The notes: a model not told the origin generated them from the sequence alone. A DNA stretch of 64,000 nt from Paenibacillus sp. UNC499MF (GCF_900107975.1 NZ_FNVF01000011.1:95828-159827), one strand, 5' to 3'; positions 17,123 to 25,982 are shown, counted from the stretch's first letter. Numbers and translations are program-made.

Positions 17123-17872
17123 CTAGAGAGAAACCCTCATCATATCGTGTGCCAGCTTCACACCGGGTGTGCCGGTTTTTTTATATTGGGCTAAAACCTC
17201 TTCGTAAGGCTCGTCATCCGTAAGATGAATGGCGATCACTTGAGGGATCCGGGCGACCGGATAGTAGGTCAGAATGCCCTCCAGGCTGGTATGGATGCTC
17301 ATATCGCCCCGTGCCTGCGTCGCTTCATGGATCAGAACGTCTATCCGGGGCTGGCTGCGTATCCATTCGCTCGGCGCCGTGTCCGCCGAATAGATAAGCA
17401 CCTTGTCACCGGATTCGACCCGGATGCCGGACGTGGAGCCCGCATGCAGGCTCGTGAAGGCGGAGACGGTCATGTCGCCCTGCGCGAACAGGGTTCCGGG
17501 CTCTGCGCAGTCGAAAGGCCGCACCGTGATTTCGAAGCCGATCGGCCATTCGTCCGTCCGGTACGCGCGGAGAATGTCGCCGAGCTGGTCCCGGTGATCC
17601 TGCGGGCAGCAGATGATGAGCGGCTCTTTTCTTTTGCCGAGCCACATGCCCCAGAGCAGAGAAGGGAGACCGAAAATATGGTCGATGTGGAAATGGGTAA
17701 GAATGACCCCCCGGATGGACTGCAGCGGAATTTCAGCCTGCTTCAGTTTGCCGAGCGGATTGCCGCCCACGTCTATCATCCAATTGCCTTCCTCATGCTG
17801 AAGAAGCAGGTAAGTGTTGTCCCTTTCTCTGCTTCCCGAAGCGCTGGCACTTCCTAATATAAGAACGTCCAC
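17123..17872 (-). CDS. MBL-fold metallohydrolase, RNase Z-like
   Basis: Zinc hydrolase of 249 residues. The metal-binding HxHxDH appears as THFHIDHIFGL (about residues 60-70). Further ligands are His in SLHAG, Asp in YSADTAP and His in AIHLTDDE. The fold is that of RNase Z/ElaC and arylsulfatase-like enzymes, but the long RNase Z exosite arm is not evident, so the substrate is open. The start is GTG 17872 after GGAGGA. It is the first gene of a two-gene unit with the exonuclease. Confidence 0.88.
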   Translation of the reverse strand: MDVLILGSASASGSRERDNTYLLLQHEEGNWMIDVGGNPLGKLKQAEIPLQSIRGVILTHFHIDHIFGLPSLLWGMWLGKRKEPLIICCPQDHRDQLGDILRAYRTDEWPIGFEITVRPFDCAEPGTLFAQGDMTVSAFTSLHAGSTSGIRVESGDKVLIYSADTAPSEWIRSQPRIDVLIHEATQARGDMSIHTSLEGILTYYPVARIPQVIAIHLTDDEPYEEVLAQYKKTGTPGVKLAHDMMRVSL

Positions 17873-18091
17873 GGTGTTTTCCTCCGATCTGTTTGTCCCA
17901 AGTACTTATTAATGTATCGGCAATCGGCGGAATGTGCAAGAAAATCCTTGAAGGGGCGCCGTTTTCGGCTCTTCGGCCCTTGCAGCGGATTTTCAGGAAG
18001 AAAATTTGCGCTTTCTGCCCTCCGGTGTTTTGACGCCTCTTGCAAAATGGTAAGCTTAGAACAAACGGAACCGTTATAACGGAGGCTGCGT

Positions 18092-18424
18092 ATGACCATT
18101 TATAACAAACTCGTTCGGGATCAAATACCGGCAATCATCCGGGAAAACGGACAAAACTGCCGCACGCGTGTGCTCGGCGAAAAAGAATACAGACTTGAAC
18201 TGAGGCGGAAGCTCGGGGAAGAGTTAAAGGAATATCTGGAAGCCGGAGACGATGCTCATGCCGTGGAAGAGCTGGCCGATCTGCTGGAGCTTTTGCATGC
18301 CTTGGCGGATATGCACGGTACCTCCCCGGAAGAACTGGAGGCTGTACGCAGGCGGAAAGCGGACAAGCGCGGAGGGTTCCGTGATAGGATCTATCTGCTG
18401 GAAACCGAAGAGCAGGAGAAATAG
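18092..18424 (+). CDS. MazG/HisE-like pyrophosphohydrolase
   Basis: Small all-alpha protein of 110 residues with the start MTIYNKLVRDQIPAII and the acidic motifs EELKEYLEA and EELADLLELLHAL, which bind Mg2+ in the MazG/HisE superfamily. Such enzymes cleave nucleoside triphosphates or phosphoribosyl-ATP. The isolated context, with no his genes nearby, suggests a house-cleaning role. The start follows GGAGG. Confidence 0.82.
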   Translation: MTIYNKLVRDQIPAIIRENGQNCRTRVLGEKEYRLELRRKLGEELKEYLEAGDDAHAVEELADLLELLHALADMHGTSPEELEAVRRRKADKRGGFRDRIYLLETEEQEK

Positions 18425-18571
18425 AAGGCCATACAGCGATATTTGTCGAATGAAATCATGCTTTGTCATTTATTTTTCCAAAGAGGCAGGAAATATAAGT
18501 GTATTTGGCGAATTTTGTCATATCAGGTAAAAGTCTATTCTTTTCCATTTCTCTTCAGAGGTGCATACATA

Positions 18572-20476
18572 ATGACCAAATCAAGAGCAACGGCGGTCCT
18601 GGCGTCCGTCTATATCGGGATCGTGCTGCTTGCCCTGCTGTTCGTCCCGGCCACGGCGCGGGGGCAATCTCCCCTGGATACGATCAAGATTACCGAATGG
18701 GCATATAAATGGGACAGTCAGGGGACTGGCTTTGACGAGACACAGGCTCCTGCCAACACTGACGGATGGATGACCGCCAACGAGAAGGGAGACATGCCGG
18801 TCAAGCCGGAAGGCGTTTCCGCACTCTGGTTGAAAATCGAGCTGCCCCGCCTGGAGTGGGACGAGCCGGGCATGCTGATCGGAAAACTGTACGGCCACCG
18901 CATTGAAGTTTTTACGGATGAACGTAAAATCTACAAAGCGGGACACACGTACGTGTACGATAAGAACCGGCTGCTGATTCCGCTCAGTGCCAAAGACTCG
19001 GGCAAAACGGTTTATATTCATATCGAAACGAACAGCGACCGGATCGGGCTCCAGAAAAACGTGAAAGTCGGAGACTATCAGGCCCTGCTTCCAGGCTATG
19101 TCAAAACGAATCTGACCGATGTTTTACTGGGCTGCGCCTTCGTGTTCATTGCCGTTCTGATGCTGATCTGCACCGTATTTCTGAACCGCGGGCAGCTTGC
19201 CAAATGGCTCTCGCTCAGTCTCGTCATTCTGGCCATCGGAATGCTCATGATCGGGTCTTCCCAGTTTACGTATACGTTTTTTGAAGATCAGGGCAAGTGG
19301 ATCGAAAGCTTGTTCGACCTTGCGCTGTTTGTATTTTTGCCGACTCTGACGGTATATTTCGAACAAATATTAGGCCACGGTACCTGGTCGATGCTGACGA
19401 AATACCGCTGGTTCCAGATCGGATTCTCGGTTCTCTGTATTTTGTTCCTGCTGGTCAACCATTTGGCTTCCTACCGGTATGACAAAGTTTATTATTTCGT
19501 AACGGTTACGATGCTGGGGGTTACGATGCTGATCCAATTCGTACTGCTGATCGGAATGGCCATCGCTCACGCGGCCAAGGGCAGCAAGGACGGGGTGACT
19601 TTAACGACGGGAATCGGCCTGTTCGCGGCATCCGGAATCGTCGATCTGCTCGTATTTTATGCCAAGAACGAACAGTACGAATTTGTTTACTGGAAGTTTG
19701 GGATCGTGTGCTTCGTGACGTCGCTGATCATTATTCTCGGGAGAGGATTTGCCCGCGATCACGAGAAAATCGTGAGATATTCCAAGGAGCTGGTGATGTA
19801 CAATAATGAGCTTCAGCGAGCGGAGAAAATGGAGATCATAAGCGACCTCGCCGCCTCCGTGGCTCATGAGGTGCGCAACCCTCTGCAGGTGACGAGAGGT
19901 TTCCTTCAATTGGCCGCAGAGAAGCTGGATCAGAAGGAAAAAGGGTACATGAACATGGCGATCGAGGAACTCGACAGGGCCTCCAACATCATTACGGACT
20001 TCCTTACGTTCGCGAAGCCGCAGCTGGAACATATCACGTCTCTTAATGTCTGTCAGGAACTGAAGCAAATCGAGGGCATTCTGGTTCCATTGGCTAATCT
20101 GCAAGGCGGTGAAATCACGCTGGAGGTGCCGGAGGATCTGTACATTGAGGGCAATTCTTCGAAATTCAAGCAGGCGTTTATTAATATCATTAAGAATAGT
20201 ATCGAAGCGCTGGACGGACAGGGTCAGATCCGGATCTGGGCGTATAAAGAGAAAAATGAAGTGTGGATTCATATCCGGGATAACGGAGAGGGGATGGAAA
20301 CAAAAGAGCTCTCCAAACTTGGAGAGCCGTACTTTTCAACGAAAACCAAGGGGACTGGCCTGGGTCTTATGGTCACCTTCCGAATCATCGAGGTCATGCA
20401 TGGCCGTCTGGAATTTAAGAGCGAGAAAGGTGTCGGCACTGAAGCGATCGTCCGGTTTCCTTTGATACTGGGCTAG
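18572..20476 (+). CDS. 7TM-type orphan sensor histidine kinase
   Basis: Membrane kinase of 634 residues. A signal helix (about 10-30) is followed by an extracellular beta-rich domain (about 35-180, 7TMR-DISM-like), seven hydrophobic helices (about 182-390) and a cytoplasmic kinase. The phospho-acceptor is His432 in SVAHEVRNPLQV, with N-box IINIIKNSIEALDG, G1 IRDNGEGM and G2 TKGTGLGLMV. The HisKA type resembles KinB/KinC sporulation kinases. No response regulator is adjacent, so phosphate may go to a distant one such as Spo0F (inference). ATG 18572 follows AGAGGTG. The stop lies 15 bp from the stop of the convergent NHLP-like peptide gene. Confidence 0.9.
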   Translation: MTKSRATAVLASVYIGIVLLALLFVPATARGQSPLDTIKITEWAYKWDSQGTGFDETQAPANTDGWMTANEKGDMPVKPEGVSALWLKIELPRLEWDEPGMLIGKLYGHRIEVFTDERKIYKAGHTYVYDKNRLLIPLSAKDSGKTVYIHIETNSDRIGLQKNVKVGDYQALLPGYVKTNLTDVLLGCAFVFIAVLMLICTVFLNRGQLAKWLSLSLVILAIGMLMIGSSQFTYTFFEDQGKWIESLFDLALFVFLPTLTVYFEQILGHGTWSMLTKYRWFQIGFSVLCILFLLVNHLASYRYDKVYYFVTVTMLGVTMLIQFVLLIGMAIAHAAKGSKDGVTLTTGIGLFAASGIVDLLVFYAKNEQYEFVYWKFGIVCFVTSLIIILGRGFARDHEKIVRYSKELVMYNNELQRAEKMEIISDLAASVAHEVRNPLQVTRGFLQLAAEKLDQKEKGYMNMAIEELDRASNIITDFLTFAKPQLEHITSLNVCQELKQIEGILVPLANLQGGEITLEVPEDLYIEGNSSKFKQAFINIIKNSIEALDGQGQIRIWAYKEKNEVWIHIRDNGEGMETKELSKLGEPYFSTKTKGTGLGLMVTFRIIEVMHGRLEFKSEKGVGTEAIVRFPLILG

Positions 20477-20491
20477 CCGGTTTGTAGGCGA

Positions 20492-20740
20492 TTACCAGAC
20501 GCTGTTCGGGTCGGAATCGGCGCTGAGTACTTCAGCCGGATTGGGAGGAATTACGAGAAAGTAACGGCCCGGAGCTTCGTCCAGAACCTTTACGTCCGCC
20601 GCTTCCGGCAGCTCGATGTCAAAGGCTTGCTTTAAGGCTCCCTTAGGGTCGTTCAGCAACGCTTTCTTGAATTCGGGGTCCGCCCAAGCTTTCTCAATGA
20701 TTTGATTTTTTAAAATCTCTTCTGCTGACACAAGGCTCAT
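20492..20740 (-). CDS. NHLP-leader-like peptide, candidate RiPP or signal precursor
   Basis: Peptide of 82 residues. Residues about 6-66 follow the pattern of nitrile-hydratase-alpha-like (NHLP) leader peptides: helical IIEKAWADPEFKKALLNDP, then LPEAADVKVLDEAPG and FLVIPP. Only 16 residues remain after that, ending in ADSDPNSVW, so the last residue is Trp. NHLP leaders guide modification of a short C-terminal core. The gene directly follows a class I isoprenoid synthase-like gene on the same strand, the order of comQ-comX, where ComX Trp is prenylated. ATG 20740 abuts GAGAGG; GTG 20731 has better spacing and may be the real start. The family match is from memory of its motif pattern; the product is inference. 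Confidence 0.75.
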   Translation of the reverse strand: MSLVSAEEILKNQIIEKAWADPEFKKALLNDPKGALKQAFDIELPEAADVKVLDEAPGRYFLVIPPNPAEVLSADSDPNSVW

Positions 20741-20773
20741 CCTCTCAAAGTAAAGGGTTCATATTCCGCCCTG

Positions 20774-20803
20774 AGTATAGCATGTGCATAGGTCTAATGT
20801 CAT
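20774..20803 (-). promoter_or_regulatory. Candidate own promoter of the NHLP-like peptide gene
   Basis: On the minus strand, -35 ATGACA (forward 20798-20803) and -10 TATACT (forward 20774-20779) are separated by 18 bp. The -35 box overlaps the stop of the upstream isoprenoid synthase gene. The peptide could thus be made in excess over the enzyme, as usual for modified-peptide precursors. Confidence 0.55.
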
Positions 20804-21747
20804 TAAGATTTGTTTCTTTTTGACAGAAGGTAGGTAAATCCTCCTAGTTCCAAAAGTCCCCTTTCTTTGTCAATCCGGGAGGCTTCGGACAGAAGGTCAT
20901 CCAATAGGGATTGATGAAAGGCGTCCATATGCGGGGCATGGAACAAGCCCGTCGGGGCACCGCCGAACCAGGCCGATGCAGCCTCGGCATAATCGCGCAG
21001 GCAGCCGTGAACGAACACGGCTTGTTTGACGTTGTCTTCCGTAAGCGGCTCATCCGCCTTCAAGCCTCTTCGTGTCCGGATCAGGGAGAGGAGGCAGTTG
21101 TAGCTGCCCGTCTCCAGGTCTTCCCGCCAGTCGGCCCAGTCATCGGCCATTTGCAGGGCCAGCAGCGTATGATCGGTCTGCCGTGAGAACGGCCCAATCA
21201 GCTCCTCCTGACCGCTTAGCAGCAGGGCGCCCGTACTTGCCAGCTTAACGGGAGCGGCTTTATGCGCGATGCGAACGGGATCATCGCGGAAATAATCCGC
21301 TTCGTTCTCCCGGGTTACACATTCCGCCCACTGCCCCAGCCAGGTGTCCGCGTGCGCCCAGAACGGGGAATCGGAAGAGAAGTACCCCCGGTAGAGACGG
21401 GAATATTCGGCCTGGAACAGATTCGAGAGGGGCAGCATCGTCCGGCGCTCTTCCGCTCCCGTATCGGTGTCCATGAGATCGTCCTGGACGAAAAAATGAA
21501 GCATCACGAACACATTGGCTAACGAAAGCGTTCTGTACGTACCGGCGGGGAGTTTGGTCTGTTCCCTCAGCCAGAACGGCAGCAGATAGCAGATGTAGTT
21601 TTTCGTGCTGTTTTTTTTCAGGGGATGAAACTTGTCCAGAAAGTCCAGTCCTGCCTTGTTCAGCGGGGCGGGAAATGCGGAAATCCGGCGCACCGCCTCA
21701 TCGAAAACAAGCTCCAGCTCTTCTTTGTAGTCCGTGAACCATTTCAT
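20803..21747 (-). CDS. Class I isoprenoid synthase-fold enzyme
   Basis: All-helical protein of 314 residues with both Asp-rich motifs of prenyl-diphosphate synthases: DDLMD (89-93) and DDWAD (202-206). These bind Mg-diphosphate. Overall divergence from housekeeping FPP/GGPP synthases is high, and the short length and peptide-gene neighbour recall ComQ, which prenylates ComX. The enzyme may transfer or make a prenyl chain for the downstream peptide (inference). ATG 21747 is chosen because AGGTG precedes it; a longer frame to 21834 lacks support. A lone terpene cyclase or polyprenyl synthase is the main alternative. Confidence 0.82.
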   Translation of the reverse strand: MKWFTDYKEELELVFDEAVRRISAFPAPLNKAGLDFLDKFHPLKKNSTKNYICYLLPFWLREQTKLPAGTYRTLSLANVFVMLHFFVQDDLMDTDTGAEERRTMLPLSNLFQAEYSRLYRGYFSSDSPFWAHADTWLGQWAECVTRENEADYFRDDPVRIAHKAAPVKLASTGALLLSGQEELIGPFSRQTDHTLLALQMADDWADWREDLETGSYNCLLSLIRTRRGLKADEPLTEDNVKQAVFVHGCLRDYAEAASAWFGGAPTGLFHAPHMDAFHQSLLDDLLSEASRIDKERGLLELGGFTYLLSKRNKS

Positions 21748-21843
21748 GCGGACACCTGCCTCTTCTTCGTTCTTTTCCAAGTATAGGCCACAGGAACTAG
21801 ACCGGCAAGATACGCCGGATTCTCTTTTGTGCAAAAAATGAAC

Positions 21844-21871
21844 TCAACTCTTGCCCGTCTTCCTCCGATAA
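21844..21871 (+). promoter_or_regulatory. Sigma-D-like (motility) promoter
   Basis: TCAA (21844-21847), a 16-base gap and TCCGATAA (21864-21871) resemble the flagellar sigma pattern TAAA-N15-GCCGATAT. It lies just upstream of a chemoreceptor gene, where such promoters are common. Confidence 0.4.
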
Positions 21872-21907
21872 ATAAAAGGCTGACATACATAACTGGAGGA
21901 GAAGCAG

Positions 21908-23911
21908 ATGAATCAGGTGTGGAAGAAAATGAAGCTGAAAAATTCCCTGAAAACAAAGCTGATCGCCGCTTTTCTGCTGCTTTCGCTTGTGCCGCTGGTC
22001 GTGACATCCATCGTTCTTCTGAATATGGCGAAAACCAACACGGAGAACGAGATTGCCTACAACATGAAAAACCTGGCGAAGTCCAATGCCGATAGCGTAG
22101 ATTACTGGGTGCGCCAGCGAATATCGCTGGTCGAAGAGATGATACAGAAGCATCCCGAGATGGCTAAAGGGGAAAAGACCCAAATTTTGAGCGTGCTCAA
22201 GACGGTAGGAGAAATCGACAAAGAATTCGAGTACTACGCCTACGTGGAGAAGGATGGTACCAGTACAAACACCGCGGGCCTCGTATCGAAAGTCGGGGAA
22301 CGCGATTATTTCAAAAAAATGGCCGAGACAAAAAAAACGGTCGTCAGCGACATGCTGATCAATTCCAAAACGGGAAAACCGGTTATCGTCATCGCCGTGC
22401 CGATCGTAGAGGGAGGCGAGTTCCTCGGCGCCATTCATGCGGTCATTAACCCCGACATTCTTCAAAAGCTCATAGCAGGAGTCAAGGTGGGCGAGAACGG
22501 CTTCGGTTACCTGATCTCCGGTGAGGGGACGTATTTGACTCATCCGGAAAAAGAACGGATCGGGAAGAAGCTTGATGAGGTCATGCAGCCGACCGAGCTG
22601 AAGAAATTCAAAGAACAGGTACTGGTGCAAAATGACGGAGAAGTCGATTACAAGTCGGTCGACAACATAGCCCGTACGGCTTCCTATCATACCGTATCGG
22701 CCACCGGCTGGAAGATGATTGTTCTGACCAATGACGTCGAGGTTTTGGAGACACTCCAGAAGTTCGTCCGGACGACTACTCTCATCATTCTGATCGTGTG
22801 CATACTGGTTCTGCTCATTTCCTGGCAGATCGGCAGGGTGGCCGTTGCGCCTATGCTGCATCTTTCGGAAGTATTGAAGAAGGTTGCGGGAGGAGATCTG
22901 ACTCCCCGCTTGAAGGTAACTTCGAAAGACGAGATCGGGGATATCGCCCAAAATACGAACAAGATGCTCGAATCGATGAGTACGATCATCGGGGACGTGA
23001 GCCTCATGGCGGAGCAGGTTGCCGCTTCCTCGGAAGAGCTGACGGCTTCGTCGGCCGAATCGGTCGAAGCATCCAAGCACGTGGGCCAGTCGATCGAGGA
23101 TATCGTCCGCGGCTCGGAAACGCAGGTCCAGAGCGCCGAGCAGAGCTCACAGGCGATGGAGGAGATGGCCGGAGGCATCCAGCGGATCGCAGAATCCTCG
23201 TCGACGGTTGCCGATACGACCAACCGGACGGCCGCCGAAGCGAAGCAGGGGAACAACGCTATCCAGATGGCCGTCCGTCAGATGGATTCTATCCGCGATT
23301 CCGTAACCCTGACCTCCGGAGAGCTTAAGACGCTCGGCGAGCATTCGCGGCAAATCGGCGACATCGTCGACGCGATCACGCAAATCGCGAGCCAGACCCA
23401 GATGCTCTCGCTCAACGCCTCCATCGAGGCGGCCAGAGCGGGCGAGCATGGGCGGGGCTTCGCGGTCGTCGCGGGCGAAGTGAAGAAGCTCGCGGAGCAG
23501 TCCGCGAAATCGGCCGCGCATATTACGGAGCTGATCGCGCACATCCGCACGTCCACGGACAATGCCATCACGACGATGGACCGGGGCGTCGCTGAAGTCG
23601 GCAAAGGTGCGGAAATTATCCATATTGCCGGGATCGTCTTTCAGGATATTTACACGGCCGTTCAGAACGTATCGGATCAGATCCGCGAGGTTTCCGCGGC
23701 AACGGAGCAAATGTCCGCCGGCTCCGAGGAAGTGAGCGCTTCGATGATGGAAATGCTGCAAATCTCTCAAGGGTCGGCCGACAATGCCCAGATGATTTCC
23801 GCGGCATCCGAGCAGCAGCTTGCTTCTATGGAGGAGGTTTCCTCCGCAAGCGAGTCTTTGAGCCGGATGGCTCAGAATTTGCAGGAGAGCCTTTCCAAAT
23901 TCAAAATTTGA
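21908..23911 (+). CDS. Methyl-accepting chemotaxis protein with double-Cache sensor
   Basis: Full chemoreceptor of 667 residues. Domains in order: TM1 (about 17-37), an extracellular dCache domain (about 40-285, with [15 protein letters not shown] and [13 protein letters not shown]), TM2 (about 292-315), HAMP (to about 365) and a signalling domain whose tip reads [20 protein letters not shown]. Cache domains often sense amino acids or organic acids. The start follows GGAGGAG. It is divergent from the isoprenoid synthase gene; a shared role in peptide sensing is possible but unsupported. Confidence 0.95.
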   Translation: MNQVWKKMKLKNSLKTKLIAAFLLLSLVPLVVTSIVLLNMAKTNTENEIAYNMKNLAKSNADSVDYWVRQRISLVEEMIQKHPEMAKGEKTQILSVLKTVGEIDKEFEYYAYVEKDGTSTNTAGLVSKVGERDYFKKMAETKKTVVSDMLINSKTGKPVIVIAVPIVEGGEFLGAIHAVINPDILQKLIAGVKVGENGFGYLISGEGTYLTHPEKERIGKKLDEVMQPTELKKFKEQVLVQNDGEVDYKSVDNIARTASYHTVSATGWKMIVLTNDVEVLETLQKFVRTTTLIILIVCILVLLISWQIGRVAVAPMLHLSEVLKKVAGGDLTPRLKVTSKDEIGDIAQNTNKMLESMSTIIGDVSLMAEQVAASSEELTASSAESVEASKHVGQSIEDIVRGSETQVQSAEQSSQAMEEMAGGIQRIAESSSTVADTTNRTAAEAKQGNNAIQMAVRQMDSIRDSVTLTSGELKTLGEHSRQIGDIVDAITQIASQTQMLSLNASIEAARAGEHGRGFAVVAGEVKKLAEQSAKSAAHITELIAHIRTSTDNAITTMDRGVAEVGKGAEIIHIAGIVFQDIYTAVQNVSDQIREVSAATEQMSAGSEEVSASMMEMLQISQGSADNAQMISAASEQQLASMEEVSSASESLSRMAQNLQESLSKFKI

Positions 23912-23925
23912 CCGTATTTAGAATG

Positions 23926-23961
23926 AGACCTGCTTTCTCTCCGGAGAAGCGGGTCTTTTCC
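23926..23961 (+). terminator. Terminator after the Cache receptor gene
   Basis: AGACCTGCTT (23926-23935) pairs with AAGCGGGTCT (23947-23956) with one mismatch, followed by TTTTCCTT. Confidence 0.75.
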
Positions 23962-24100
23962 TTATACGGCGAGACGGACCACGGCGCGGCGCCGCAGGAC
24001 GCGCCTGGGTTTTGCGGGCCAAATTAACCGGTCCTGATGGATTTGGTTATGTAACTGTGTTAATTTTATATAGAGATTATTAACGAGAGGATACACATTC

Positions 24101-25813
24101 ATGTTCGGTCTTGAACACCTTGAACTGGATACCTCTTTCCTTACTTTGGAAGGGGATTGTCCGGTATCGCAAGCCAAGGCTCTGCTGGAACAGGTCCGTT
24201 TTGTGATCGTGGACACGGCCCCCGGCGCAGCTTATATTATTTCTTATCAGGAAGCCAAATTTCTGGATGTCTTTCATCCGGATATGACTATAGAGGAGTG
24301 GGTCCGCCGTACAGGCTGGCCCTGCTCGGCCGTACTGCCGATGTCCAGGCTGGGCGGGCTTCAAACCGATTGGCAGAAACCTGTTCTGATTCTCGGCGAA
24401 GATTCGGAAAAGCTCGGCATCGTTACGGCCGAAGCGATGATGAATTGCCTGCTCCAGGAGAAAAGGCAGCTGGTGTCTTATCTGGACACCCTCGTGGAAA
24501 CCGTCAACGACGCGGTGACGGCCGTGGATCGCGAAGGCCGTGTGATTTACTGGAACCGGACGGCGGAGCAGGTGTACGGGATCGGCAAGCAGGACATTAT
24601 CGGCCGGACGATCGGCGAGCATTTTGAGAAAGAATCGATCATGCTTCATCAAATATTGGACGAGGGCCGTACGATCCGCCAAGTCTATCACCAGCCGGCT
24701 CCGGACACTCATGTCCTGATCAGCGCTTCTCCGATTGTGGAGAACAATCAGATTATCGGCGGAATCGCCACGGAGCAGGATATTACGAGGATCGTGCGCT
24801 TGAACGAAGAGCTGTATTCGGCCATACCGCTGCGGATCGAGCAGGACAAACCCTTCTCGTCCATTATCGGAATGGGCCACGACATTAAACGCTCCCTGGA
24901 GGTCGCCCGCAAATTCGCCCGTTTCAGCACCCCCGTGCTGCTTGTCGGGGAACCCGGCTCGGGCAAGGAGATGCTCGCCCAGGCCATACACTACAGCAGC
25001 GAGCGCAAAGACGCCGCTTTCGTTTCCCTGCACTGCGGAGCCATTCCGGGCGGTCTGCTGGAAACGGAGCTTTTCGGCTACCAGGGAGGCGCTTTTACAA
25101 GCGGGGAAGATCACGGGAAGGAAGGGAAGCTGGAGCTTGCCGACGGCGGCACTCTGTTTCTGGAGGAAGTAGGGGAGATGCCTCTGGATATCCAGCTCAA
25201 GCTTTCCCAGTACTTAAGAGACAAGTCGTTCCAGCGCTCAGGCGGGGAAGAGAGCATCCGTACGGATGCGCGGATTATCGCCACGACGCATACCTCGCTG
25301 CAGCCGCTTATGGAGCAGGGGCTTTTTCTGGAAGATTTGTTTTATCAGCTCAATGTGATGAGCATTGAAATCCCGCCCCTGCGCGAGCGGAGAGAAGATA
25401 TCCCCGAGCTGGTACAGGCTTTTATCCGGGAATTTACCGAGCACTATCACAAGCCAGTTCCCAGGATCGATCCGGACGTGCTGAACGTACTTATGAACCA
25501 TGACTGGCCCGGCAATATCCGGGAGCTGCGGAATGTTATGGAGCGCGCGGTCATTCTTTGTGAAGGGGATACGATTACGGGCATCCACCTGCCGCCGGGT
25601 CTTTCCTCCAAAATGCAGCATGCCGAGTCTTTCCCGGAAAGGGAGGAGACGGGTACGGCGAAGCCTCATTCCTCTTTTCAACAGGAGGATCATCTGATCG
25701 AAGAAGCTTTGCGCAGGGCGTACGGCAACAAAAGCGCGGCCGCCAAGCTGCTCGGTATTTCCCGGGGAACTCTCTACAAGAAAATGAGAGAATACGATAT
25801 TCAGACGGAATAG
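24101..25813 (+). CDS. PAS-AAA+ regulator with altered GAFTGA motif
   Basis: Regulator of 570 residues. An N-terminal sensory part of unclear family (1-125) is followed by a PAS domain (about 126-245), an AAA+ domain with Walker A GEPGSGKE (about 286-293) and Walker B LFLEEVGE, and a C-terminal Fis-type helix-turn-helix (SAAAKLLGISRGTLYKKM). The overall layout is RocR/sigma-54 activator. However, the sigma-54-contacting GAFTGA reads GAFTSG, and the usual Asp of LFLDE is Glu. TyrR-like members without GAFTGA work with the housekeeping sigma factor. Adjacent proline-degradation genes are the likely target. Confidence 0.88.
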   Translation: MFGLEHLELDTSFLTLEGDCPVSQAKALLEQVRFVIVDTAPGAAYIISYQEAKFLDVFHPDMTIEEWVRRTGWPCSAVLPMSRLGGLQTDWQKPVLILGEDSEKLGIVTAEAMMNCLLQEKRQLVSYLDTLVETVNDAVTAVDREGRVIYWNRTAEQVYGIGKQDIIGRTIGEHFEKESIMLHQILDEGRTIRQVYHQPAPDTHVLISASPIVENNQIIGGIATEQDITRIVRLNEELYSAIPLRIEQDKPFSSIIGMGHDIKRSLEVARKFARFSTPVLLVGEPGSGKEMLAQAIHYSSERKDAAFVSLHCGAIPGGLLETELFGYQGGAFTSGEDHGKEGKLELADGGTLFLEEVGEMPLDIQLKLSQYLRDKSFQRSGGEESIRTDARIIATTHTSLQPLMEQGLFLEDLFYQLNVMSIEIPPLRERREDIPELVQAFIREFTEHYHKPVPRIDPDVLNVLMNHDWPGNIRELRNVMERAVILCEGDTITGIHLPPGLSSKMQHAESFPEREETGTAKPHSSFQQEDHLIEEALRRAYGNKSAAAKLLGISRGTLYKKMREYDIQTE

Positions 25814-25852
25814 CGGCAGTTCCCGGATGCGGACATAGCAACCTATATAAGG

Positions 25853-25889
25853 CACCTCAGGACAGAAAACTGTTCAGAGGTGTTTTTTT
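25853..25889 (+). terminator. Terminator after the AAA+ regulator
   Basis: CACCTC and ACAG arms pair with CTGT and GAGGTG (25853-25882), followed by seven T. Confidence 0.85.
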
Positions 25890-25890
25890 G

Positions 25891-25919
25891 TTGGCTGAAA
25901 TTAGAAGAAAGTGTATACA
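25891..25919 (+). promoter_or_regulatory. Sigma-A promoter of the proline catabolic operon
   Basis: TTGGCT (25891-25896), 17 bp, TATACA (25914-25919). No GG/GC pair at sigma-54 spacing is evident upstream of the operon. Confidence 0.55.
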
Positions 25920-25962
25920 AGTGATGAACATTACTGTATTATTGGACATATATTAAACATAT

Positions 25963-25982
25963 GTGTTCATTTAAGTGAACAC
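25963..25982 (+). promoter_or_regulatory. TyrR-box-like inverted repeat before proline dehydrogenase
   Basis: GTGTTCA (25963-25969), six bases, TGAACAC (25976-25982), a perfect inverted repeat. A further TGAACA half-site is at 25925-25930. Six-base arms with six-base spacing match the geometry of TyrR boxes. Confidence 0.55.

Noticed and set aside
20492-20740. Calling the peptide ComX outright
   Set aside because: The leader pattern is NHLP/nitrile-hydratase-like, the Trp is the very last residue, and the nearby kinase is not of the ComP HisKA_3 type. Only analogy is supported.
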